This document shows positions 31,863 to 39,414 of a DNA stretch of 54,364 nucleotides, one piece after another. Position numbers and translations under genes: made by a program. Source of the DNA: Streptomyces phaeochromogenes (GTDB taxonomy: Bacteria; Actinomycetota; Actinomycetes; Streptomycetales; Streptomycetaceae); the NCBI RefSeq assembly GCF_001418655.1, contig NZ_LIQZ01000016.1:1-54364 (forward strand). Direction: 5' to 3'. The stretch's first letter is position 1. Each line of letters opens with the position of its first letter. The notes beneath the pieces are model-generated. The model was not told where the DNA came from, made no database searches, and saw only the letters and a list, made by a program, of their open reading frames with translations.

Positions 31863-33571
31863 AGGTCGCCGAGGCCGTCGGGCGGGCGCTGTACGCGGCC
31901 GGGGTACGTCAGGTCTTCGGCGTGGTCGGCTCGGGCAACTTCCATCTCACCAATGCCATGGTCGCGGCGGGTTCGCGGTTCGTGGCCGCACGTCATGAAG
32001 GCGGCGCGGCGACCATGGCCGACGCGTACGCGCGGATGAGCGGAACGGTGGCCGCGCTGAGCGTTCATCAGGGACCCGGCCTGACGAACGCCATGACCGG
32101 CATCGCCGAGGCGGCCAAGAGCCGTACGCCGCTGCTCGTGCTGGCAGCCGAGGTGACCGAGCCGCGGTCCAACTTCCATGTCGACCAGGAGGCGTTGGCG
32201 CGATCGGTGGGCGCGGTCTCGGCGCGGGTCACGTCGGCGGAGGACGCGGTCACGGAGGCCCTCGACGCCGTTCGCCGAGCCGTGTGCGAGCGGCGGACCG
32301 TGCTGCTCAACCTTCCGCTGGGCGTGCAGGCCCTCGACGTACCCGATGCGCTCGCCGGTGAGTCCGCCCTCGCCGTCGTGCCGCCCGAACGGGCTCCGGT
32401 GGAGCCGGAGTTCGCCGATGTCGAGGCGCTGGCGCGGGTGCTGGAGAAGTCCCGGCGGCCGGTGTTCGTGGCCGGCCGGGGAGCGCGTTCGCCCGGCGCC
32501 CGGGACGCCCTGGTGACGCTCGCCGAACGCCATGGCGCGCTGCTGGCGACGTCGGCCGTCGCGCGCGGCCTGTTCCACGGCGACCCGTGGTCGCTCGACG
32601 TGTCCGGAGGCTTCGCATCGCCCCTGGCGGCCGAACTGATCCAGGAGGCCGACCTGATCGTCGGCTGGGGCTGCGCGCTGAACATGTGGACCATGCGGCA
32701 CGGTCGGCTGATCGGCCCGGACACCACCGTCGTACAGGTCGACGACGACGCGTCGGCCCTCGGCGCGCACCGCGAAGTGCACCTCGGAGTCACCGGAGAC
32801 GTGGAACTCACGGCCCGGCGCGCGCTGCAGACGCACGATGCGAACCGGCAGGCCCAGCAAGGGGAACAGGCCCAGCAGGGGCATCGGGCTCAGCAAAGGC
32901 AACAGTCCCGGCAGGGCTCTCGGACCGCCGACATCGGCGCGTCCATCGCCGCACGCGTGCGCTGGCGGGACGTGTCGTACGACGACACGAGCACCCGCGA
33001 GCGCATCGACCCGCGCACACTGAGCATCGCGCTCGACGACATCCTCCCCGCGGAGCGGGTGATCGGCGTGGACTCCGGCAACTTCATGGGCTACCCGAGC
33101 ATGTACCTGTCGGTGCCGGACGAGAACGGCCTCTGCTTCACCCAGGCGTTCCAGTCGATCGGCCTGGGCCTTGCGACGGCGATCGGCGCGGCACTGGCAC
33201 GGCCGGACCGGCTCCCCGTGGCCGCGCTCGGGGACGGCGGCGCGATGATGGGCGCCGCGGAGTTCGACACCGTACGCAGGCTCGGACTGCCGATGGTGGT
33301 CGTCGTCTACAACGACGACGCCTACGGGGCCGAGGTCCACCACTTCGGGCCGGACGGACATCCCCTGGAGACCGTCGAGTTCCCGCCGACGGACATCGCC
33401 GCCGTGGCGCGGGGCTACGGCTTCGAGGCGGTGACCGTGCACACGCGGGCGGATCTGAAGGCCGTCGAGGACTGGCTCGCCGGGCCACGCTCCGCGCCCC
33501 TGCTCATCGACGCCAAGGTGGTCGCGGACCGAGGAGCCTGGTGGCTGGAGGAGGCGTTCCGCGGACACTGA
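31859..33571 (+). CDS. Thiamine-diphosphate enzyme (acetolactate synthase-like) with Q-rich insertion
   Basis: 570 residues in the usual three-domain order. The PYR domain has catalytic E47 (ARHEGGAA); a central domain spans about 190-320; the PP domain has the ThDP motif from GDG at 458-460 to N485 (YNDDAYG), spaced as expected. A Gln-rich, repetitive linker (about 330-352) between the central and PP domains is longer than normal and biased in codon composition. Such enzymes make or cleave alpha-keto carbon bonds. Coupled by GTGA to the cyclase, it might cleave a diketone produced after ring opening, as cyclohexanedione- or inositol-type hydrolases do; this is a guess from context. Confidence 0.88.
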   Translation: MKVAEAVGRALYAAGVRQVFGVVGSGNFHLTNAMVAAGSRFVAARHEGGAATMADAYARMSGTVAALSVHQGPGLTNAMTGIAEAAKSRTPLLVLAAEVTEPRSNFHVDQEALARSVGAVSARVTSAEDAVTEALDAVRRAVCERRTVLLNLPLGVQALDVPDALAGESALAVVPPERAPVEPEFADVEALARVLEKSRRPVFVAGRGARSPGARDALVTLAERHGALLATSAVARGLFHGDPWSLDVSGGFASPLAAELIQEADLIVGWGCALNMWTMRHGRLIGPDTTVVQVDDDASALGAHREVHLGVTGDVELTARRALQTHDANRQAQQGEQAQQGHRAQQRQQSRQGSRTADIGASIAARVRWRDVSYDDTSTRERIDPRTLSIALDDILPAERVIGVDSGNFMGYPSMYLSVPDENGLCFTQAFQSIGLGLATAIGAALARPDRLPVAALGDGGAMMGAAEFDTVRRLGLPMVVVVYNDDAYGAEVHHFGPDGHPLETVEFPPTDIAAVARGYGFEAVTVHTRADLKAVEDWLAGPRSAPLLIDAKVVADRGAWWLEEAFRGH

Positions 33572-33680
33572 GCGAGGGCCCATGGCCGGTCGTGGTCGTG
33601 GCCGCGACCTGCGGGGTATCGGCGTGACCGGGCAGCGGTGTTGCTCCTGTTTTGTGGGCCGCCCGGCCACGCCGAACCGT

Positions 33681-35987
33681 CTACGGCAGTCCCCAGGGCT
33701 CTCCCGTCTCGCTCGGGGAGACAGGAGCGATGACGAGGTCGGGTCGCTCACCCACGTACAGCAACACCTCGCGTCCCTTGGGCAGTTCGACGGCGAGGGT
33801 GCCGTCGTCCGCCGTGTGGGTGCGGGCCGGTCTGCCGTCGTCCAGGACCGCGGTCACCCGCCCGCCGGTCAGACCGTGCCGGAGGCGCAGCGGCTCGCCC
33901 GCCAGGCTTCGTACGCGTACGAAGCGGGTGACGCCGCCGCTGCGGACCGCGCTGACCAGGAAGGCTCCCTGGGTGCGGAAGTCGTGCAGGGTGACATCGG
34001 CCCAGGAGTCGGGCACGGCGGGAAAGACCCGTACGACGCCGTCCCAGCTCTGGCAGAGCATGTCGTGCAGGGACTGGGACGCCGACAGCGGTGTCTCGAT
34101 GACGGGCCCGGCCTCGGTGTAGTGGGTGTTGGCCCGGCACGGATAACGGGTTGTGGTGTCGAAGAACTTCTTCAGGTACGAGAGTGCTGTGTCACCGCGG
34201 CCCATCATGGCGTACAGCGACGCGGCGCCCGTGTAGCTGTAGCCGCGGTGGGAGCCGGTCAGCGCGTGCCAGTGGACGAGCGACTTCTCGATCAGCTCGC
34301 GCTGCTCCGGCTGGTCCCAGTTCACGAGATACAGCGGATAGACCATCAGCAGGTGCGAGTAGTGGCGGTGGGACTGCGCGTACGGAGTGTCCGCGCCGAT
34401 CATGAAGCCGTTGTCGTCCACCGGATACGGCGTCAGCCTGGCCAGCACCTCCTGCCAGCGCGGCGCGAGCGGGTCGTCGACGCCCAGGCGCTCGGACGCC
34501 TCCAGCAGCGTGCCGCAGCCCCAACGGATCAGCGCCAGATCGTAGTTGGTGTCCTTCGGCGGGACCACCGGATACTCCGGGGACAGCGTCGACGGCAGAT
34601 GCAGCTTGCCGTCGTCGCCCGGCTGGAGGAAGTGGAGGTAGTAGTTGATCGCGCGGCGCAGCAGCGGGTACACCGTGTCGCGCAGCAGGTCCTCGTCCAT
34701 GCTGTGGCGGTAGCTCAGCCATACGTTGTGCAGGGCCCAGGTCAGATTGCCCGCCTCGCCGCCGCTGCCCGGCACGGGGACACCGCGGGTCGCGAACATG
34801 TCGGAGCTGCGGCCCACTCCGGCGCTGTCCGTCCGGTACGCGGCGGGCACGTTCGCGATCAGCTGCTCCTGGTTCTGCCTCAATGTGCTGGCGAGCGAGT
34901 CGAGTTCCAGGTGGTTGGAGCCGTGGATGAGCCAGTACTCCAGCTGGACGTTGAGGTTCCACCACACGGCGGGCCAGGGAGTGGGTTCGAGCCAGGGGCC
35001 ACAGGTGGCCATCACGGGCCCGCCCTCGCGGCTGGCCGACGCGATCTTGTAGAGCTGGATCCAGTGGAAGCTCTGCAGCCGTTCGTCGGGGATCGAGACG
35101 AAGCTCTTGCGGTAGAAGGCGTGCCACCAGCGGGTGTGCTGCCTGCGGAGCGATCCGTAGGGAGCCGCGCGCTGGATCTTCTTGAGCGAGGCTTCCCCGG
35201 CCCGGGTGTCCGAGGGGTGGCTGTGGGCCACGTTGAGCAGCAGGGTGTCGCCGGAGCGGCGGTAGGCGGTCGCGGTCTGGCCGCCGCCCACGAGCGGCTG
35301 GAGCACCTGCTCGACGTCACCGGTGGTGCGGGTGGTCCAGGGCGGGTTGGCGACGTAACCCGTCGGCGGTGCCTCGCTGATCTTCCGGGGGCTGACGGCC
35401 TCCTCGGGGTGGAACGTCCAGCGGACCTCCTCGTCGCCGTCGGCCGTGACGCGTGCGGCGAGGATTCCGTCGTGGATGAGGGCGGAGAGTGTCAGGGTGC
35501 CCTTGTCGGTGGTGATGGTGCCGGTGAGTTCGGCGTTCCACAGGCTCAGGCGCCAGTCGACCGTGCCGATGGTGCCGACCGGATCGAGGGTCAGATGTCC
35601 GACGGGCAGTCGGCAGGTGCCCCAGCCGCTGCCGAACTCGGGCCGGTGGTCCTGGACTTCGCCGTGCTGGACGGTGAAGCGGACGCTGTTGGCCCCCGGC
35701 TCCTTGTAGACCATGCTGCCCAGCCGGCCGTCACCGAGGAACGGCCCCTCGTGCCACAGCGTGGGCATCCTGTGCCAGACCAGGTCCTGCCTGCGCAGGA
35801 AGTCGGTCCATGCGCCGTCCGAGCCCATGCGGTTGCGGAGCTTCCAACGGCCGCCGGTGGAACCGGCCGTGAGGTCCTCGCCGACCGCGTCCGGGACTTG
35901 CGCGGGCACCGCCTCGGCGACTCCTGGCAGCGCGGCGGCTGCCGTACCGCCCAGCACCGAACCGAGCACAACTCTTCTAGAGGTCAT
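33681..35987 (-). CDS. Secreted GH95-like glycoside hydrolase (alpha-L-fucosidase type)
   Basis: 768 residues with an N-terminal Tat-like signal (SRRVVLGSVLGGTAAAA). The N-terminal beta domain has WHEGPFLGDGRLGSMVY, matching the GNGRLGAMV entry motif of GH95. The (alpha/alpha)6 barrel shows CGPW-x-EPTPWPAVWWNLN, HNVWLSYRHSMDED and SQSLHDMLCQSWDG. The end (RVFPAVPDSWADVTLHDFRTQGAFLVSAVRSG) is the family's C-terminal beta domain. GH95 acts on alpha-L-fucosides or alpha-L-galactosides by inversion. ATG 35987 follows GGAGG. It lies 29 bp after the PL7-like lyase and is probably in the same operon. I could not place every catalytic residue, so activity may differ. Confidence 0.82.
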   Translation of the reverse strand: MTSRRVVLGSVLGGTAAAALPGVAEAVPAQVPDAVGEDLTAGSTGGRWKLRNRMGSDGAWTDFLRRQDLVWHRMPTLWHEGPFLGDGRLGSMVYKEPGANSVRFTVQHGEVQDHRPEFGSGWGTCRLPVGHLTLDPVGTIGTVDWRLSLWNAELTGTITTDKGTLTLSALIHDGILAARVTADGDEEVRWTFHPEEAVSPRKISEAPPTGYVANPPWTTRTTGDVEQVLQPLVGGGQTATAYRRSGDTLLLNVAHSHPSDTRAGEASLKKIQRAAPYGSLRRQHTRWWHAFYRKSFVSIPDERLQSFHWIQLYKIASASREGGPVMATCGPWLEPTPWPAVWWNLNVQLEYWLIHGSNHLELDSLASTLRQNQEQLIANVPAAYRTDSAGVGRSSDMFATRGVPVPGSGGEAGNLTWALHNVWLSYRHSMDEDLLRDTVYPLLRRAINYYLHFLQPGDDGKLHLPSTLSPEYPVVPPKDTNYDLALIRWGCGTLLEASERLGVDDPLAPRWQEVLARLTPYPVDDNGFMIGADTPYAQSHRHYSHLLMVYPLYLVNWDQPEQRELIEKSLVHWHALTGSHRGYSYTGAASLYAMMGRGDTALSYLKKFFDTTTRYPCRANTHYTEAGPVIETPLSASQSLHDMLCQSWDGVVRVFPAVPDSWADVTLHDFRTQGAFLVSAVRSGGVTRFVRVRSLAGEPLRLRHGLTGGRVTAVLDDGRPARTHTADDGTLAVELPKGREVLLYVGERPDLVIAPVSPSETGEPWGLP

Positions 35988-36016
35988 TCGCGGGTGCCTC
36001 CAAGCTGCGACATGGT

Positions 36017-36706
36017 TCACCGCGTCCAGTACGTGAGGTTGCGGAAGCGTGCCTCTGCCCGCCCGCTGCCGTGGTGGTAGACACCGTTCTTGAAGTGGCG
36101 GGTGGCGGGCCCCCGGTCCTGGGTCGTCAGGACCAGCTCGTCGTCGAAGTAGACCTTGACGCTGCGACTTGAGGCGTTGTGTTCGAGCTTGACGTTGAAC
36201 CACGTGTTGTACGCGTTCGTCCTGAGGACCGTGCTGTCGTACGCCCTCACCGTGCCGCCGCTCGCGCTGTAGGCGTTGAGCATGAAGTCCGTGGCGGGCG
36301 TGCCGGACGGGTGGATCACACGGAGGATCTGCACGAAGGTCGCGCCGTTCGTGCCGGACGGAAGGTACACGTCGGCGTCCCACATGTGCTGTCCGGAGGT
36401 GTACTCCTGCCGCCAGCGCATCTCGGTGCGCGGGTCGGTGGAACTGCCCTGCGACATGGGCTCGTCGGTGTCGTACACCCACATGCGGTGGACGCCGCCG
36501 CTGGTGCTGTACCGGTCGGCCAGGTCCAGGTTCCACGGCTTCTGCATGCCGTACGTGAACGCGGTCTTGCTCCAGCCGTCCGTGGGCGACGCGGCGGAGG
36601 CGGCAGCGGAGGAGGACGCCGGCGAGGTCATCGCCCAGGCGGCGCCTCCGGCGAGTAAGCCTCCGGCGGCGAGAACGGTACGTCTCGACGGATTTGATGG
36701 GGGCAT
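36017..36706 (-). CDS. Secreted polysaccharide lyase-like protein (PL7/alginate_lyase2 fold)
   Basis: 229 residues. A Tat signal (SRRTVLAAGGLLAGGAAWA) precedes a single jelly-roll domain. The three PL7 landmark motifs can be aligned: R-T-E-M-R at 93-97, VQILRV at 126 where PL7 has Q(I/V)H, and HFKNGVY at 204-210 where PL7 has YFKAGVY. The His normally neutralising the uronate is replaced by Leu, so the substrate may not be alginate; related lyases cut glucuronan or other uronates. ATG 36706 starts the probable operon with the GH95-like gene. The promoter is bracketed by an inverted repeat. Confidence 0.75.
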   Translation of the reverse strand: MPPSNPSRRTVLAAGGLLAGGAAWAMTSPASSSAAASAASPTDGWSKTAFTYGMQKPWNLDLADRYSTSGGVHRMWVYDTDEPMSQGSSTDPRTEMRWRQEYTSGQHMWDADVYLPSGTNGATFVQILRVIHPSGTPATDFMLNAYSASGGTVRAYDSTVLRTNAYNTWFNVKLEHNASSRSVKVYFDDELVLTTQDRGPATRHFKNGVYHHGSGRAEARFRNLTYWTR

Positions 36707-36761
36707 GCCAATCCAATCCTCGGAGTGATGAGAGTGATATGGGCGAGCGGTTCGAGGGATT

Positions 36762-36843
36762 CATCGGATCTATTTCCTGACGAAGGGTAGATCTGGCTGC
36801 TTAGGGCGTCAATGATGATGGTGAGCCCAAAATAGATCCGATG
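36762..36843 (-). promoter_or_regulatory. Promoter of the lyase/GH95 operon bracketed by a 14-bp inverted repeat
   Basis: CATCGGATCTATTT (36762-36775) and its exact reverse complement (36830-36843) flank a minus-strand promoter: -35 TTGACG (36807-36812), 17-nt spacer, -10 TACCCT (36784-36789). One arm falls at the expected transcription start, the other 18 bp above the -35. The spacing suggests two sites for one regulator, possibly with looping. Confidence 0.6.
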
Positions 36844-36850
36844 TGCAGGG

Positions 36851-38131
36851 TCAGTGGCCGGTCACGGAACCGGGGCGGAGACGACGCAGGGCGTGGATCA
36901 GGATCGGGGGCAGCAGCGCGCACTGCACCGCGACCGCGGCCCAGAAGAGACCGGGATACCCCGAGCGCTCGGCCAGTCCGTAGCCCGCGCCTCCCGCGAT
37001 GCCGCTGGCGAACGCGCCGAGTCCGGCGGCCAGCCGCTGGTGGCCGAAGACGACGGCCGGGGCGCGGGGAGACCGGGCGAGGGCTTCGAGGTCGTTCTTG
37101 AGGAAGAGCACGATCTCGCCGAGGCAGATGAACAGTGCTCCGGCCAGGAGGGCGGCGGGGTGGCCGAGAGTGAGCGTGCCCATGCCGGCGGCCAGCGCGG
37201 TGAAGCCGAGTCGCAGGGCACGGGTATACGGCATGCGGGCTATCCGGTCCGACAGGAGCGGCTGGGCCACCACCAGGAGCACGGCGTAGAGGGCGAGGAC
37301 CAGACCGTAGAACTCCGTCGAGGTCCTGGGCACGGCGTACACCGCGAGGTAGTGCTGGAAGAACATGAAGACATACACGCTCAGGACGGTGACCGCGAAG
37401 GGCAGGACCGGCAGTCCGGCGAACGGCTTCTGCCGCTGGCGGGGCGGGTGTTGGGCCTCGACGCCTTCCCTGTCCGGGTGGTGGTCGGGGGCTTCGACGG
37501 GCAGGAGCGCGTGGCCCACGGTGATGGCCGCGAACAGCACGGCGACCGCGGTGAAGAGTCCGGCGGAGGCGCTGAGTACGAAGGGGGCGGCGGCGAGCGG
37601 ACCCAGCGCGATACCGGCGTTGAGGGCGGAGCCGCTCGCCGACAGCAGCAGCGGGCGCTCCTCGTCCGCGACGCCGTGCACCAAGTACGCCTTGTTGGCG
37701 GGCAGATAGAGCGCGGCGCCGCAGGAGACGAGGAACAGCGCGGTGACGGCCGCGGCGGGATGGCCGAGCCCCGGCACGAAGCCGGCGAAGCCCGCTGTAC
37801 GGACCAACAGGGCGAGCAGCATGGTGCGTTGCAGCCCGATGCGCTCGGCGACCACCGCCCCGACGACGCCACCGGCGAACTGCACGAACGAGGCGATGGC
37901 GAGCACCACGCCGACGGCACCGAGCCCCATCCCCAACTGCTCGTGCAGCAGCACCGACATGAAGGGCAGCACCGCGAAGCTGCCCAGCGGGATGAGGAAC
38001 GATCCGGCCAGCAGGAAGTACTGCGGGCCGCTGAGACCGGACAGCCCGACGAGTCCGTTCAGCCCGGTTCGTGCGGCGAACCGGGCCGGGCGGGACCGCA
38101 GTCGGCCGGGCGGCTCGTCCGGCGGCGTCAC
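36851..38131 (-). CDS. MFS transporter, probable metallophore exporter
   Basis: 426 residues with about twelve spans. MFS markers include FAGGVVGAVVAERIGLQRTMLLALLV (loop 2-3) and AQPLLSDRIARMPYTRALR in the second half, with a His/Pro-rich central cytoplasmic loop (DHHPDREGVEAQHPPRQRQ). GTG 38131 overlaps the ATP-grasp stop as GTGA. It is the last gene of a coupled unit with a binding lipoprotein, PLP synthase and ATP-grasp ligase, and by analogy with siderophore loci it would export the product. Drug or sugar efflux remains possible, since no substrate feature is readable. Confidence 0.85.
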   Translation of the reverse strand: MTPPDEPPGRLRSRPARFAARTGLNGLVGLSGLSGPQYFLLAGSFLIPLGSFAVLPFMSVLLHEQLGMGLGAVGVVLAIASFVQFAGGVVGAVVAERIGLQRTMLLALLVRTAGFAGFVPGLGHPAAAVTALFLVSCGAALYLPANKAYLVHGVADEERPLLLSASGSALNAGIALGPLAAAPFVLSASAGLFTAVAVLFAAITVGHALLPVEAPDHHPDREGVEAQHPPRQRQKPFAGLPVLPFAVTVLSVYVFMFFQHYLAVYAVPRTSTEFYGLVLALYAVLLVVAQPLLSDRIARMPYTRALRLGFTALAAGMGTLTLGHPAALLAGALFICLGEIVLFLKNDLEALARSPRAPAVVFGHQRLAAGLGAFASGIAGGAGYGLAERSGYPGLFWAAVAVQCALLPPILIHALRRLRPGSVTGH

Positions 38132-39414
38132 CCCTCGTCGTCGGCCGCGACGACCGGACGTACGCTCCCGGCCGCGCTGAGCGCCCGGTGCAGGGCCAGT
38201 TCGGCGGTCGCGGCCTCGGCCAGCACGATCCCCGTACAGCCTCGTTGATCGTCCAGGTGCTCAACACGCCGTCCCGGCAGGGCGGTTGGGTACCACTCGG
38301 GCGAACCGGGGAAGGCGGACAGGGTGTCGAGGCCGGTCCAGCCGGTGAGCGTGCCGCGCCGGTCGGGGTAGACGAGCACGAAGCCGGTGGCCGGTCCCGA
38401 GGAGGCATCGACCGGGCTGTCCAGCAGCGCGGGGCGGCGGCCGAGAGCCGTGTCGACCATGGCCTCGTAGACATTGGTGCCCAGCGCCCGGCACAGCGCC
38501 TCGCCGACGAGGGCACCGCCGATACGGCGGTTGATCTCCACCAGCTCCGGTCCCTCGGTGGTGAGGACGAACTCCACATGCGCGAAGCCGGTGTCATGAC
38601 CGGCGGTCGCCAGTACGCGCCCCACCCAGTCCTGGAGCAGGCCGAGTTCGGGAGCCGGGAAGGCCACAGGGAACGCCGCGGCCTCCTCCCGGACGGACGG
38701 CTCGGGGGACATCTGCCGACTCAGGACGCCGAGCAGCATCGTCTCGCCCTCCCAACTGAGGGTCTCCGCGCTGTAGACGGGGCCGGAGAAGAAGGGCTCC
38801 GCGAACAGCCGTCCTGCAAAGGCGCGTTGGGCGGCCTCGCCGAGGGCGGCGTGCAGCTGCTGCTCGTTGCGTACCGGCCACACGTTGCGGGAGGAGGTGC
38901 CCGCGGAGTCCTTCAGGACCGCGGGCAGACCGATCTCGCGAAGGATCTCGGCTGCGGCTGCGGCTGCGGAGGCCGCGGAGGCATGGGCGGGGTTGGAGGG
39001 ATCCGCGGGATCGGCGGGAACGGTCAGGGCCCGGCCACGGCTCAGGCCGCGCTCGTGCAGGAGAGTACGCACCCGGCTCTTGTCGCGCAGCAGCCGGACC
39101 GCGGCAGGGTCCGGCCCTGGGAGGCCCAGTTTGGCGGCCAGGTCGGCGCCCGGAACGCTCCAGGTGTCGGTCGAGTTGACGAGCCCTCGCAGGTCGGGCA
39201 CGGCGGCAAGCGCGGCGGCGCAAGCGGACTCGTCGAACGTGTCGACGTCGACGATGTCGAGCGCCGCGAGTGCTTCGGGCGTGAGGTGGGCGAGTTCGTG
39301 GCGGTAGACGGCCCGGTCCCCGGTCAGGAGGCACAGCCGGTGCCCGGCCCCGCCGGCCGCCTCCGCCAGGCGGCCCAGTCCGAAGGTGAGTGCTTCCAGG
39401 GCGGCGATGGTCAC
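38128..39414 (-). CDS. ATP-grasp ligase, amide/peptide-forming type
   Basis: 428 residues. ATP-grasp landmarks: LLRDKSRVRTLLHERGL (pre-grasp helix), the nucleotide-binding Lys in LPAVLKDSAGTSS, EPFFSGPVYSAETL, and metal-binding Glu/Asn in GPELVEINRRIGGALVGE. The N terminus is a Rossmann-like preATP-grasp domain. These enzymes form acyl-phosphates and join them to amines, typically amino acids. GTG 39414 and the stop both overlap neighbours by four bases. Next to an SbnA-like PLP synthase it could couple a diamino acid to another acid. An Ala-run loop (about 145-160) is an insertion within the domain. Confidence 0.88.
   Translation of the reverse strand: MTIAALEALTFGLGRLAEAAGGAGHRLCLLTGDRAVYRHELAHLTPEALAALDIVDVDTFDESACAAALAAVPDLRGLVNSTDTWSVPGADLAAKLGLPGPDPAAVRLLRDKSRVRTLLHERGLSRGRALTVPADPADPSNPAHASAASAAAAAAEILREIGLPAVLKDSAGTSSRNVWPVRNEQQLHAALGEAAQRAFAGRLFAEPFFSGPVYSAETLSWEGETMLLGVLSRQMSPEPSVREEAAAFPVAFPAPELGLLQDWVGRVLATAGHDTGFAHVEFVLTTEGPELVEINRRIGGALVGEALCRALGTNVYEAMVDTALGRRPALLDSPVDASSGPATGFVLVYPDRRGTLTGWTGLDTLSAFPGSPEWYPTALPGRRVEHLDDQRGCTGIVLAEAATAELALHRALSAAGSVRPVVAADDEG

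Noticed and set aside
31703..33751. Long minus-strand frame opposite the ThDP enzyme
   Set aside because: The plus-strand gene has complete ThDP motifs; the antisense frame has none and a composition typical of reversed GC-rich codons.
33582..36080. Plus-strand frame of over 800 codons opposite the GH95-like gene
   Set aside because: Antisense shadow of a gene with clear family motifs and a Tat signal.
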